Part shown: positions 10,690-22,750 of the stretch, one piece after another
Numbering within the stretch: the first letter of the stretch is position 1
Layout of the letters: each line of letters starts with the position of its first letter
NCBI GenBank assembly: GCA_037447655.1
Contig: JBBHKE010002882.1
Span: 22,107-86,106, forward strand
Direction of reading: 5' to 3'
Length of the DNA: 64,000 nt
From: Zygnema cylindricum
Lineage: Eukaryota; Streptophyta; Zygnematophyceae; Zygnematales; Zygnemataceae
The notes under the pieces: model-generated
The model's database searches: none
Seen by the model: only the letters and a program-made list of their open reading frames with translations
What the model was told of the DNA's origin: nothing
Made by a program: the position numbers and the translations under genes

Positions 10690-11620
10690 AGAGGGGAGGA
10701 AGAAAGGTTCTTTCCACCCTTGTTACGAAATCCGTTGAGCGAGTCCAGGAATCGATTTCCGATCGGGTTGTCGCCGCCAATAGGTTCGAGCTTCTTGAGG
10801 CGCCCCCCTCTGATTTTTCGCGTGCTTGTCTTCTTTCTTGTGGTGGATTTGGTTATAGGGCTTAGTTGTCCCTTACATCTATTTTATCCACACTCCGATT
10901 CACACATGCTCAATTCACCACCGCCCTCGTGTTTCGCCTTAACCCCCTCATCCTCTTCACTCACCACTATATTTTTCTCTTGAGGTCGTGTTTTGGAGCC
11001 AGATGGCATCCATTTGCTTCGTTGCTCCCATAGGGGGGAAGTGATCCAAGTGCTCGACACTAGTTGCGGGGCCATAGCGACGATCGCTTCGGAAGGGGGG
11101 TTTTTCTGTGCGTCGGAAAGTTTCTCACATTATTCCCTTGGACCGGATCGATGTTGTTTCGCTCAATGGTGCTTGTCGCATCTTTTGTGACATTGTTTTG
11201 GCGAACCCTACTTTGGCAAAAGTCGTTGGTTAAGCAGCTTGACATGTTAGGGTGGCGGCCGCCCATGATGCCAACAAGGCGAAAGAGCGTGATTATGCAC
11301 ACCGAGACCTTATGGCTGACTTTATTCCGATGGCAGTCAAGATCTTTGGTCGTTTAGGTGTTGCGTTGGATGAGTTTCTCCGTACTTGTAGAGGGCGCTT
11401 TTTTAAGCGATGAGGACTTGGAAGCCCTCCGCCTTCGGTCCTTATTTCTTTTTATCGTCAACGTTTATATATGGCTTTAAAGTGCGTGCAGCTTCTATAC
11501 TTCTTTGATCGGCTATTGTGGTTATGGATCTACGACGTGTTCCCGAACTCCCTCAACGTGCTCCCCTGGGCTTGGGGGAATTACGAAATTGCTTTTCATA
11601 GATATTGAATTGTGTTGGGG
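10690..11620 (+). mobile_element. Relic of a plant non-LTR-type reverse-transcriptase ORF (C-terminal region)
   Basis: Short open pieces in different frames line up, in order, with a conserved C-terminal region I associate with plant and algal retrotransposon ORFs. They are FSRACLLSCGGFGY at about 10816, then FTHAQFTTAL at about 10890, then DGIHLLRCSHRGE at about 11002. These are followed by LDRIDVV and DIVLANPTLAKVV at about 11140-11225, AAHDANKAKERDY at about 11260, and FIPMAVKIFGRLGVALDEFLRT at about 11320-11390. The last pieces are LRSLFLF...RQRLYMALK and RRVPELPQRAPL at about 11435-11570. At least three frame shifts separate them, so this is a dead remnant. The family assignment is from recalled motifs only. 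Confidence 0.55.
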
Positions 11621-14600
11621 TTGGGTATCTAGTGTTGGTTTAGGTGAGTTTCTCTGTTTTTTCTTTTTGGGTTCGAGTGTTTTTGTTTTTACGCCTTATT
11701 TTTTTGTGTTCACGTAGCTTCCTTTGTGTTACATTGCACTGCTTCTAGTTTTTCATTTTTGGTCATGCCACGCTTTTTGTACCTCTAAACTTAGATGGTT
11801 TACCATCGTGCTTTTTAACTCAATCTGATTTTGTCGGGAACTTGGCTGGCTTTTTAAGGTTGTATTTCTCCAGTGTCTTAGTCAAAAGCTAGTGAGAGAT
11901 TGACATTGTAAGCTCTCAGAAGCCAACACTATTGGTCCTCTCCCTCCACTGGGTGGACAGTGAGTGGACCTTTAGGTTGACGCCAAAACCTTGTATATCA
12001 ACAAATTTAAGAACAACGAAAAACTTTATAATGAAACATCACTTTTAGACAAGGTTAAAAAAATTAGCTTGGGTCCAAACTTTGTAAAAGTATCAATATA
12101 ACAATTGGTCTTTATTTTTAAGGATAGAGGTTTCTTTACCTAGAAGAGGTGAGAGACGACTTTTTATACACTAATTAAGACAATATTAATGGGTTTTACC
12201 TGAACAATATCAATTTTGAGGATTCCCATCATAATCATTCTACAAAATACAAATTCGTTAAAGAATTCGCTTCCCAAGATGTCCCTTAAAGCGTGACACT
12301 ATATGACTTAAATAAAAGGCTTAATTTACGGAGAGTTAAAACATAAAGAACTCGTTCAAGTCCTCGACGTTTGCACCTTGTATCTCACCACTAACGGGTC
12401 TATCCTTAGAGTGTCACCCTTTTCTCATTCCACTTTCAACCATCCGCGTCCACCAACAAATGAAAGCGAATGCTTGACTCAAATTTAAGTGTGCAGTAGA
12501 GGATTCGCAAAACAAGTGGGATGGAGATAGTCTGAAATATTTATTTAGTATGGTTTTCTCAACTTTGCAAGATAGAGGCAAAAGCCCATTTGACATTGAG
12601 TTCTCTCAAATTAGTGTCTAATAAACCTACGATAACAAGAGGAGACTTAGCCCAATCACAATTTGGAGTTACTTTCCACCAATGGATTATGGTTGATTTA
12701 AAGTCTTGTACAACTTCCGTAAAACCGTTAATTTGGCGTCGTAACCATGGTGTGAGATCTTAGAGTGCCTTTGACGACTTTTCGTTGCCCTAGATCCGTG
12801 GGGCGATTCCTCACCCTAAGGCCAAGTAAAAAACCACCAAGCCCTACGTCGATATCTCGTGCCTTGGAAAAATGTTCCTATTGGGTAGGTGGAGGGAGTG
12901 GCCTCACTGGATGGACGAATACTTACCTAAACTAGTCCCCTATTTTCCCATCTGATTCCCGGGACAAAAGGTGCCCGTGGTAAAATTGTTATGGCCCATT
13001 GGATCATACAACAATCCCACATCTATTTTGGTTGTACTATGTGCCATATTGACAAACCAGACGGCTCTTGTCAGAAAGCAACGATCACTTGACAGTGTGG
13101 AGCATGAGAGGGTAAAAAGGGGTACTTAGTCTCACGTCGTCGCTCGACACCAATTTCTCGAGTATTCAAGAACTGAAGGCAAAGGGTGGCCAACGTCTTA
13201 AGAGTTCAAGAGCCAAAACCCTCCGTACTATTCATGTTTGATAGACTTATAGGGGTCCATGGATATGTTTGCAACAATGTCATCTTCACGACCCCTAAAT
13301 GTCAACGTCGCGGAGCGTGGAGTTGCGTTTTTTTTTGTAATTATTAGACGTTGAGAGTCATTTGTCATACAACGGACATGACCACGTTCGACCATGGCGC
13401 CATGGGATAATTGCTTACCTAAGGGTCGTCACTATTGGAGGTGGCAACTCTCCGTGGTTGGTCGATTGGTTAGGAACTAATCACACACATATTAACCAAT
13501 AAGCAAGGTGCTTAGGAGATGCCTGCTTGGGGGGTGTCCCTCTTTAATAGGGTGAGACAAGCTAGATCATGAAGTCGAGCAGTTTAGTTGCTTCGTTATA
13601 AGCCATCCAAACCCTTGGCACCCATCGACTTGTTTGTTGTTGCAAGGACAATTTGGTAGATTTGACATTGATGAAAGGTCGTTACGCATGAATGGAAAGC
13701 ATTTAAATAATGTCTCTGACCTACCTTAACTTACTGATGTTGAGTAATGTCAGGTTGTGCTTGTATCACGCATCCTACGTTTTGACTTAGGGAATTCTAA
13801 CTGTGGTAGCCTAGGTGAACTCATTTGCGATAGGGCTTCTAAGTTTTGTCTATGTTGTTTGGCTGAGCTGATTACTAAGGAGATACCTCAACTTCTATTT
13901 TTGCGATCTTGCTTGACTTGTAGATTCTTTATCACATTCGTATATTAGGTTTGCATTCTTATGCATTAGGTGTTTTTTGACGCAGGGTAAGACGGGGGGA
14001 GCTAGGACAAGGCGCGGGGGCTAAGGATCAGTGAGTTTCTCCCCTCAATTTTAACTACATTGGGCATTGGTCCATTTCGAGAAATAAGACACACTTTAAT
14101 TCATTTTGATGAAACGTTAGAGGAGTTTACGATAGTCGGTTGAATGCAATTCCCTTAGTCAAGAGTCTCCATAAGATCGATCTAGCTAAATCTTAGAAGC
14201 CCCAAAATTCCCCATAAGCTGTGATTGAGAGGGCTATTCTCACCTTACTTTTGTGGTGAGATTGACTGGTTTGCTTGTTTCCGTCCACCCACATGTAGGA
14301 CAAAACTCCAAAGCCTTGCGGAATTTATGTAATAGCCCTATAGATAAAAGGACCTATTCGTTTACCACGAAAAGGGTTTGAGAGGAATAGTCAGTCTTGT
14401 GACAATGGGTAGATTGGTTTATGAAGAAGAGAGTTTTGATGTGGGGTGTAGTTGCAATTTCACTGAGAAAATAGGACAAACTCTATTAGTGTTTAACATG
14501 CATTAGGGTACGACCCCATGCAATTGTAACTTAACGAACGTACTTTGTATTATAGAGTAGGTTCTCTGTAGACGGTTTTCGATTGTCTGAATGTGTAACA

Positions 14601-15800
14601 ACGAGATTGTTATTTAAAGGGTGTGACAATTGTATATATCTACAATGGTTGTGACAGCTGTCAAGTCTACAATTTGTCTTGACGCACCGTATTTTTTGAA
14701 ATGTTTTTGTATGTTGCATGTCTCTGCGTGACATGTTAGACGTACAACCTTCTAGCCATGGCTAAACAAGATGCTTTTGCGTTTGCCTCTCGTCGCCACG
14801 AGTGGGCATATAATTCTTGAAGCCCTTGTAAAATTAAAGAACAATTTTATTTTTTTTGAGTGCGTTTGTTGGATTCTTCCCATCGTGACTTGGTTCGCGC
14901 ACGTGCGGTTGCCCTCAGCATAGTGCCTTCCTCCATTGGTGTGGCGAAGTAGTGAAGTTTGGAGTAAGGAGAGGCAAGGTGAGCAAAGTGAGAGAGACGA
15001 GAGCTGTAGTGGCGCCTTCGCGTATTTTTCACCTTTCTGTGGAATGGCATTGCAGGCTTGAGACCCATGCTAAAGAAAATAGTACAAAGCGGACAAAATG
15101 AACCAACCGTGTTCTTTTTTCCGTCGTCAAAAACCTATAAAAAAAATTCACAAGTGGGATTATGTTTTTTTTATCGGTGAAATGGTGTTACTTTATTTAG
15201 AACACATTGCCGATGTGTTTTAAGATAAGTTTGAAGACGATGTAACAGTGGGTCGAGAAAACACAAGATGACAACCTATCGTACATCCTAAGTTCGAAGA
15301 TGACGCAAATTGTACTCTACAATTTTGCGATTTCCTAGTACGGTTGCAACTTTATCAGTATGGCGCTAAGTTTTTAATGAAAAAGAGAAAAAAACCTTAC
15401 TGCCACATGGGGCCGTACCCTTAGTTACAAGTACTTATGATGATGGTTCATGTGCCTATCTATTAGTATGTCCGTCGTATTCGAAAAATTTTACGGCTCA
15501 GATTGCCTCTTTAGAAACCCATTTGTACCTCTAAAGTGTTTGACAGAATTTAATGTAAACCAGACAATGTAGATTATCAATTATGAATCCATTGATGTGC
15601 TTTTCATGACAATATTTTGACTTTTGCAATTTTAAAGGTGCGCATTGTATGGGCGTTTGTCGCACTTAACTTATTTTTACTTCTTTTTTGCATGTGTAAC
15701 CGGCGCTACGATCTATTTAATGGACATCCTCCTGGTGTCCTCCACGTATGAATAAAAGTTTGCGATCAAGTCATTAGAAACGCCGCGTGATGCCGCGTGT
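11621..15800. other. Unidentified sequence without recognisable genes
   Basis: About 4.2 kb of more balanced base composition than the flanks. The open frames are short (at most 73 codons), have no recognisable motifs and do not continue one another. It could be further decayed mobile DNA, since it follows the reverse-transcriptase relic and shares no sequence with the LEA spacers, but I found no terminal repeats or domains to prove this. Confidence 0.4.
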
Positions 15801-15823
15801 CATTGATGTTTGACTGTTATGTT

Positions 15824-16099
15824 ACGTGTCATACAGCTAGGACCTTTTTGTTTTCATGCCAACTACGTGTTCAGTGAAGGCTTTGCCACGTTTCTTCGCC
15901 GTTACTCTTTTGTCTTCTTTTTCGCCAGGACTAACAAAATCGCGCACTGAAATTTACAAGGCAACTGTTTCGCTGCCATTGGTTGCTCAGTACGTGCCAA
16001 AATCTTATCCTGTAACGGGAAAATTCCCCTGAAACTCAAATAGTCTGGTCCACGCTAAATAATTGCCACCTCCCAAAACCTTCACAGGAAATGTATAAA
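15824..16099 (+). promoter_or_regulatory. Promoter elements of LEA copy 1
   Basis: ACGTGTC at 15824-15830 fits the ABA-responsive element core (ACGTGKC). Another ACGT-containing site (TACGTGCC) lies near 15991. TATAAA is at 16094-16099, about 120 bp before the start codon at 16218. The sites were read by eye and their function is inferred from plant LEA promoters in general. Confidence 0.5.
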
Positions 16100-16217
16100 G
16101 TGCACTCTTTCTCTTCTTTGCAACAGCAAGTAGCCTGAATTACATTTTGAAATTTTAAGTAATTTCATTTATCTTCTCTCTGACTCTTTTATTCTCGGCT
16201 TCATCTTCTACCTCACT

Positions 16218-17030
16218 ATGTCTAACCAGGAGGTGGGTGGTTCTATGTAACTGTAGATTCCGTACAGATTTCAATTATATTTTCCCCAATGATTATCCGC
16301 AATGTTTTGAAGAAATTGTTGATTTATAAAATCTGAGAAAAGTCAATGCTGACCTTTTATAACGTTGATGAACCAGCTTAAAAATATTTATATTTTGAAA
16401 AATCAGAAATACTGTTTTCTGTTTATATAATCGTCCATTATGACTGAATTATGGTGTGCACCTAAAGCTGTATGACCAGCACTAATCCTTTTGCAGGTGT
16501 AATATCTTTCATATGTTTTTACTTTTCTTTTTTGGTTTTTCCAATGTCTCAAATCCACTCTAATTATGGTTCGGTGGGTCGGGTTTTCTTTTCAGAGCAT
16601 TGTTGACAAGGTGAAGGGATACGCCCAGGGAGGTGAGAACTCGGCCCCTCCTAAAGAATGAAGGGAAAATGCAAAATTTAATGGGAGCTCTAGAGAAATC
16701 ATCCGTTTTCTATCAGCTGTGGTCTGAGAAACACATGTGACTTCGCTTCCCGTCGTAAAATTGTAAACTGAGTTCCGTTGCTTCTGACGGTTCCCTGCAG
16801 GGAAGGACAACGTGATGGGTGCGGCTCAGCAGGCTGGCGACAAGGCTCGTGACGCGGCAGGACAAACCCAGGATGCTGCCAGCCATGCCACTGGAAAGAC
16901 CCAGGAAGCCGCGGGCCACGCCCAAGGAAAGACCCAGGAAGCTGCCGGGCAGACGCAGGATGCCGCCCACCAGGCCGCTGGGAAGACGCAGCAGGCCGCT
17001 CACGACACCGGGAACAAGATGGCCAACTGA
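16218..17030 (+). CDS. LEA-like small hydrophilic protein, array copy 1
   Basis: Three coding exons, 16218-16232, 16596-16632 and 16801-17030, with GT-AG introns, encode 93 aa. The protein starts MSNQE, continues SIVDKVKGYAQGGKDNVMG and then consists of about six 11-residue-like repeats rich in Ala, Gln, Gly, Thr and Lys (AGQTQDAA, TGKTQEAAGHAQ, AGKTQQAA), ending NKMAN. It has no Cys or Trp, no signal peptide and no membrane segment. This pattern is typical of group 3 (LEA_4-like) late embryogenesis abundant proteins, which fold into amphipathic helices on drying and protect proteins or membranes. A donor GTAAGTCG at 17062, 31 bp after the stop, suggests a 3' UTR intron. Intron 2 belongs to class I (see findings). 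The copy looks intact, and copy 2 faces it tail to tail. Confidence 0.82.
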
Positions 17031-17685
17031 GGGGACCGAGGAAGGAGGGGAAGGCCCGGGGGTAAGTCGAAAACTTAGTGGGGAAAATGGGGAAATTAAA
17101 TGGGGAAATTTAAAGGAAAGTTGGCATGCAAAACTGAAAGGATCCCAAGCCGAGTTGGTTGGTAGACTGAGAGATGATTTTATCGGGGAAGGTGAGAAGA
17201 TTCACTGGTAAAATTGTGGAGATTTAACTGGGAAATTTTGAAAACTTGGGGTGAAGCCAGTGAGAAGTGAGAATATGTTGAGGGATGGATTAATTAGTGG
17301 CGAAAGTGGAAAACTTGGGGCATTGTGGGTTTGTTAGGGAGGTATTTAACGGAAAACTCAATGGAGAGACTGATGGAAATTTCGTCGTGAGAGGTCGTCG
17401 TAAATTGGGGATATTTGATTTGAGAAAATTAGACCCATTGAAATAATAATTTTGGGAATCCAAGAATTTGCTTGAAAAGATTTTTTGCAGAGATGATTCT
17501 TGACATTGCTTTTTTATCAGTTGTGCTCTAACTTTACGGTTTTATTTTACTATTTCTTTGAAAATGATAATTGGAAATTAATAAACTATTTGTTATTAGA
17601 TTTGTTTATGAAAGTCTATTTTTGTCTTTCCGTTTTTCATTCAACTGCAATCAATGATTAATGAATGTATGTGCTATTTTTGCAG

Positions 17686-17860
17686 GTTTTGCGAGTTTAT
17701 TGGTACACTGAATTGTACAAAAAGATATCAACATCGTCAATCTGGAAATTAGAGAACGTCTAAAGATGTGTATAGTGGAATATGTTTGTACTTTGTACAA
17801 AATCCTGTAACGTGTAACTTTATTTAAACGATCTTGAATCGATTTTTGTTACAAGTTGTT
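17686..17860 (+). other. Probable 3' UTR exon of LEA copy 1
   Basis: After the acceptor TTTTTGCAG (ending 17685) comes a segment beginning GTTTTGCGAGTTTATTGG that is recognisable behind every LEA copy. It contains two TTGTACAAA-like motifs and the hairpin CGATCTTGAATCG at 17829-17841. With the donor at 17062 it defines an intron of about 620 bp. The transcript end was not identified. Confidence 0.55.
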
Positions 17861-20800
17861 ATTGGTGTTCCGGTTTACATGTGGATTTCATGTGGATGCT
17901 GTTGTTTTGCAAAAACCGTTGATATGATGTTTTTTTTTTCCCCTCATTATCTTGTTTTCATTAATTTTTGAGCATATCGGGGCTGGTTATGTTTATAATT
18001 GAAATGAATCACTTGCGAATCAAACATATGTTATCATTTGTGGAGTTGTGATTTAAACTGTGTTAATATATTACTGATCAAGTTATCAAAACAAAGTTTC
18101 TATCCAAAAAATCTTATTTTTTTGAAATCATTCGTGTATTCAACCGTTTAAAACTGTAATTGTATTTTTAATGTTGCAATTTGATGGGAAAATTGAAAAA
18201 AATGGAGTGTTGATAATTTATAAATTTGGGTTTAATCAATTTTTACTAAACCTCCTCTTTCCGAACAGTTTTTATTTATATTGTTTTAATGTTAACAAAA
18301 AAATCGTTAAAACAATGTTATAAAAATTGTTAATAATGGTGTAACAATATTTAGCTGTGTTAGGCTTTCATGATTCGTTGTAATCTTAATGTCAATTCCT
18401 ACTTCTGAAAATCAGAAAATTAGAAGAAGGGTAATGATTTTAGATGTATATAGAGCAAAGATGAAAATTTGGGAATATAGATGGTTGGCGATAAAATTTT
18501 CATTAAACTACTGTGCTTATCTTTTTTAGCGTTAATGTGCAATCTGAGTAAAAAATTACTAATTCATTGGAAGGAATGTGAACGATTTTAGTCCAACCCC
18601 TTAAATGGTGTTATACAAGTTTATCATGTTCGGCCAAAGGTTGTGAATGTATTAATATTATTCACTTAAATAACGATGGGCTCCTAACTCAGAAGCTGGA
18701 TTACGTTTGGCCAACATCGGTTTCTCGATTATCTATATATAGCTTAAAAAAGAACCCTTTCAATAAAGAACGTATATGAAAAAAATAATCCTTCTGGGAT
18801 TGCTTTTCTAAAATCCATGCTAAGTTAACTAAGATCAAATCAACGTCCTTATCATTCGTGTAGTCTATGCAGAAAACCTCCATCTCTGGCCCTCCTATCT
18901 AAAATCAATAAGCCAAGACATAAAGTACTTCGGTTTCGACTGTGCTATGTAGAAGATCACTGTACATTGATTTTGCATTTGCAAAGGATTGTGTACACTG
19001 TATTGTAGCATTCAATTTTCTTAGGATCCAAGTTTGCTCTGCGGAAATACATGTCGCACAGATGTTGAAATGAAACCGAGAGGAGAGTAGAAGAGATGAT
19101 AAGAATGACGTGCAAGAAAAGACAGTGATACCTTTCAATCAATCAATCTACAGCTAGAGGATTTCTCAAGGACACAGACAGATAAGGCAACTTAGCAATT
19201 TGTCTGTTTTATTAGGAAAATTTCAAATTTTTGTGCTTCTACAATGAACTAACATAAAAGCTTCAAGCTTCTACCATTCTGTTTCCATCTCTTGTGTGAT
19301 TGACAAATACCTCTCCCAATCCTATCTCTCCCATCTCTTCACTTTGGTGATTTCTCTAGTAAGCCCGTCCCATGATTACTTGGACCAGGTCCACTTGTTC
19401 GTAGCTGCGGAGCTTCTCCTGATCGCTCGAATGGATAATCCTGGGTTACATAGACATTTACATATGCAACGTACAGTAATGTTATCGTAGCGATTACACA
19501 AGCCTGTGCGTAACAGGTGAGCAAATACGAGGCAACAATGAACAAGGAATTGTGTCCTTTTTAGTGAATCACACGAGTAGATAGGATTGAGAGAGGTAGA
19601 GATGTTGCACAGATTAGAGCAGATACCTTAAAGCAGCTTCAAAATCAGTTCATAGTCGAGATTGAAAGTACAGCGAATGTCCGAAAAGTATTCTATAAAA
19701 TCTGATTTCTTCCGGACCATTTGTCTTAACTCTATGTGAATGTACAAGAAACCCTTTCAATGAGAAATGCGATTATGTCTATGATAAATGCTTTCTCTAT
19801 TGTCTCTCTGCAATTGCAATCCTGTGTGCCTTTCTAAAATGGAATTCCTGTGTGTGCGTAGTCTAATATGATGATGCCATGTGCCACTTTACACCATAAG
19901 TTACCGCAGCCACATTAGATGCGTCTCCATACATCCTGTAATTAGTGAGATCTTCACTTAGGTCCGTACATCCCGATCTGTTACGTCGTATAAGCGAATC
20001 AGTTCGGTTTGTCGATGTAAAAAATATCGCATATTTCAAATATACAACTGTAATTTTTAAGAATTTTCATGTCAATGTTAAAAAAGAACAAATGTAAGTC
20101 GAATATTTAATGGATCAAGATATGGAATACAATTGTAAGAGTAAGATCAATAAGTCAAGACATGAAGTACTTCGGTTTCGACTGTGTAATGTAAAAGATT
20201 GTGTCCACTGTAAATGATTTTTGTATATAAAAAGGACTGTTTACGCTATTTAGTAACATTCAATTTACAAAGTATCTAAATTAAAATATCAAAATTTGGA
20301 GTAGTAACAGAGGACTGAAAACTATCAGCAACGCTAGAGGTAAAATTCAGCAAAAGTATATTCAGAAAAAGTATCAAGTTCCTCGAACTAGGGCCGGTAA
20401 GGACTTTGTGAGGAAATCGGCAAGAATGAGGGAAATCTGACAGTAAAGAAAACGAACAATGCCATCATAATTTTTCACGCAGGGGAAATAACACCGAATG
20501 TGAATGTCCGTCGAAAATGTCCACGATGATGAACAGGGTTCTCCAAGTGGCAAAAAGGGGACCCGAGGAGATAGTTGAAGATGGTTGACGTATTGAGTAT
20601 GTTCGGGTAAACCGAAGATTTGTAAGAGAGTTTTGAAACCAGACGGCTTCTTTGGTGGCATGGGTAGTGATCTATTCACACATTTTAAATCATAACTCCA
20701 CGAAGAATAAGAAGTGTTTTTCATTCACAAGTGTTATCATTTTTGAAGACATTCTTACCATCCAAAATAATTTGTTCGAAGTCTTTTCAAAGCCATGTAG

Positions 20801-20894
20801 AACAAACGAAAGAAAACTCATAAATCACCAGTTCTCAAGGAAAAGGACAGAAAAAATCCACATCAAATCGACATATAAAGCAGGAAACCAATGT
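17861..20894. repeat. Spacer between convergent LEA copies 1 and 2, with repeats shared along the array
   Basis: No gene seen. The spacer carries two copies of a segment around AAGTACTTCGGTTTCGACTG (about 18922 and 20167) that recurs at about 28348 and, diverged, at 36476. A CTGGATTACG-TTGGCCAACA segment at about 18697 recurs near 28107. The block at about 20280-20560 (AGTATCTAAATT... to GTCCGTCGAAAATGTCC) matches 29165-29420 and 37320-37550. These are array-wide duplications rather than independent genes. Confidence 0.6.
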
Positions 20895-21068
20895 CAACTC
20901 TTGTAAAATAATCGATTCAAAATCATTTAGATAAAGTTCCACGTAATAGATTTTTGTACAGAGTATAAACCTAATCCACTATACATTTTTGGAAATTCTC
21001 TACTTTTCCAAAATCAAAATGTTGATAGCTTTTTTGTACAATTTCGTGTACCAATTAAGTCGCAAAAC
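20895..21068 (-). other. Probable 3' UTR exon of LEA copy 2
   Basis: On the - strand an acceptor TTTGCAG is followed by GTTTTGCGACTTAATTGG, the same UTR exon as behind copy 1. The hairpin position (20913-20925, on the - strand TGATTTTGAATCG) has one broken pair relative to other copies. The donor is at about 21881-21882. Confidence 0.55.
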
Positions 21069-21910
21069 CTGCAAATGTGGCACACATGTTTGATTAAACA
21101 TAGGTTCCAATAGACAAATGGAAATCAAGACAGAAAAAAAATGAAAACAAAAAGATCTACAGTTTTGAACCTGGATTCAAGTCCTGAATTAACTCTGTTT
21201 ACAACCTGGTTCCTAAAAACCAATTGTTTGCATATAAATTGGGCCAACATTTTTTTTTCCATTTTCTTCAAGATTTCCCTACTTTTCCCATTAAATCTCT
21301 CCTCTTTCCCACACAGCATTTCCCACATTTGTTTTCAACAATTTCGCTGACTTTTATGCACATTTTCCGTTATTTTATTCGGTTTGTGGACCATTATATT
21401 TCGTACTGAAGATTAAAAGTTTCCCCGTTGATATTCCCGACCTCCCCCAACTTTCTCCTCTGTCACTACTGCCTCTCGTTCCTCACCACTTATCTTCCAC
21501 ACGCCTAAATTTTTCCATCGAAACTCTACAATGATTTTCCCGTCAATATTCTCCTTAACTTATACACAATTCCGTCCCAATGTTCGCTAATCTTCCCACT
21601 AAAATAATTAATTTCTCGTACATATTCTCACTGGCTTTCACAGATTGAATTTTCAAAATTTTCCCAGTTATGTTTCTACGTTCTTACTAGTAAATTTCCT
21701 CACTTTCCCAGGTAAACGCTTAAATTTTCCCCACTGACTTCCTAGATCACTCCCCCAACCGACACGACTTCGATTCCGCTGTCTTCTATACCGGGTTTTC
21801 CCATTCAATTTTCCCATTCAATTTTCCCATTACATTTCCCCATTTCAATTCCCCATTTTCCCCACTAGCTTTTCGGACTTACCGCAGTTTCCCCTCCTTC
21901 CTCGGTCCCC

Positions 21911-22750
21911 TCAGTTGGCCATCTTGTTCCCGGTGTCGTGAGCGGCCTGCTGCGTCTTCCCAGCGGCCTGGTGGGCGGCATCCTGCGTCTGCCCGGCAGC
22001 TTCCTGGGTCTTTCCTTGGGCGTGGCCCGCGGCTTCCTGGGTCTTTCCAGTGGCATGGCTGGCAGCATCCTGGGTTTGTCCTGCCGCGTCACGAGCCTTG
22101 TCGCCAGCCTGCTGAGCCGCACCCATCACGTTGTCCTTCCCTGCAGGGAACCGTCAGAAGCAACGGAACTTAGTTTACAATTTCGCTGGAACATGCGACA
22201 TGTTCAAATCAAAGCTGACTGGAAAAACATCGTTTTCCTTGCTTTACAAATAATGTCACTTTTTGTACTCATTCTTTAGGAGGGTCCTGAGTTCTCACCT
22301 CCCTGGGCGTATCCCTTCACCTTGTCAACAATGCTCTGAAAAGAAAACCCGACCCACCGAACCATAATTAGAGTGGAAATGAGAAATTAGTTTCTTTACA
22401 GAGGGAGAAAGGAAAATCAGGTATTGAAGTGACATAAAGCTCAACAGAAGAAGCTGTTTTGGACAGGAAAGACGGCGATTGATCCTTGTGGACGAATACT
22501 GTGATTTCGTTGCCCGAAAACTTTTACAAATATGACCAAAGTTGCAACGTGCTCATAAGACAAAAAAACATTTCCAACTATCATATTTTTTCAATCGCAA
22601 CAAAAAGTTCCGGTCGAGTTCAGCCGAACTATTGCATTTTCAGGAAATATCAATGAATGCTATGGACAAAAGGTGTACATGAGTAGCATTGAGCATACTA
22701 TAAGACGACTGTTTGGAGGGACTTGCGATACCCACCTCTTGGTTCGACAT
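21911..22750 (-). CDS. LEA-like protein, array copy 2
   Basis: Exons on the - strand are 22736-22750, 22299-22335 and 21911-22140, giving the same 93-aa protein as copy 1. Intron 1 is of the class shared with copies 4 and 8 (it contains GTTCGGCTGAACT on the - strand). Intron 2 is class II, as in copy 3, but its last 30 bp carry the GCTTCTGACGG variant found in copy 1. The donor of a 3' UTR intron (GTAAGTCC) lies about 28 bp after the stop. Its start codon is 967 bp from that of copy 3, head to head. The copy looks intact. Confidence 0.82.

Noticed and set aside
12414-15068. Short - strand frames (60-73 codons)
   Set aside because: No motifs, no conservation within the window and no splice-compatible continuation.
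16819-17211. Second sense frame of LEA exon 3 (Arg/Pro-rich)
   Set aside because: It has no ATG start in the conserved position and diverges after the exon in every copy. It is conserved only because exon 3 is identical at nucleotide level.
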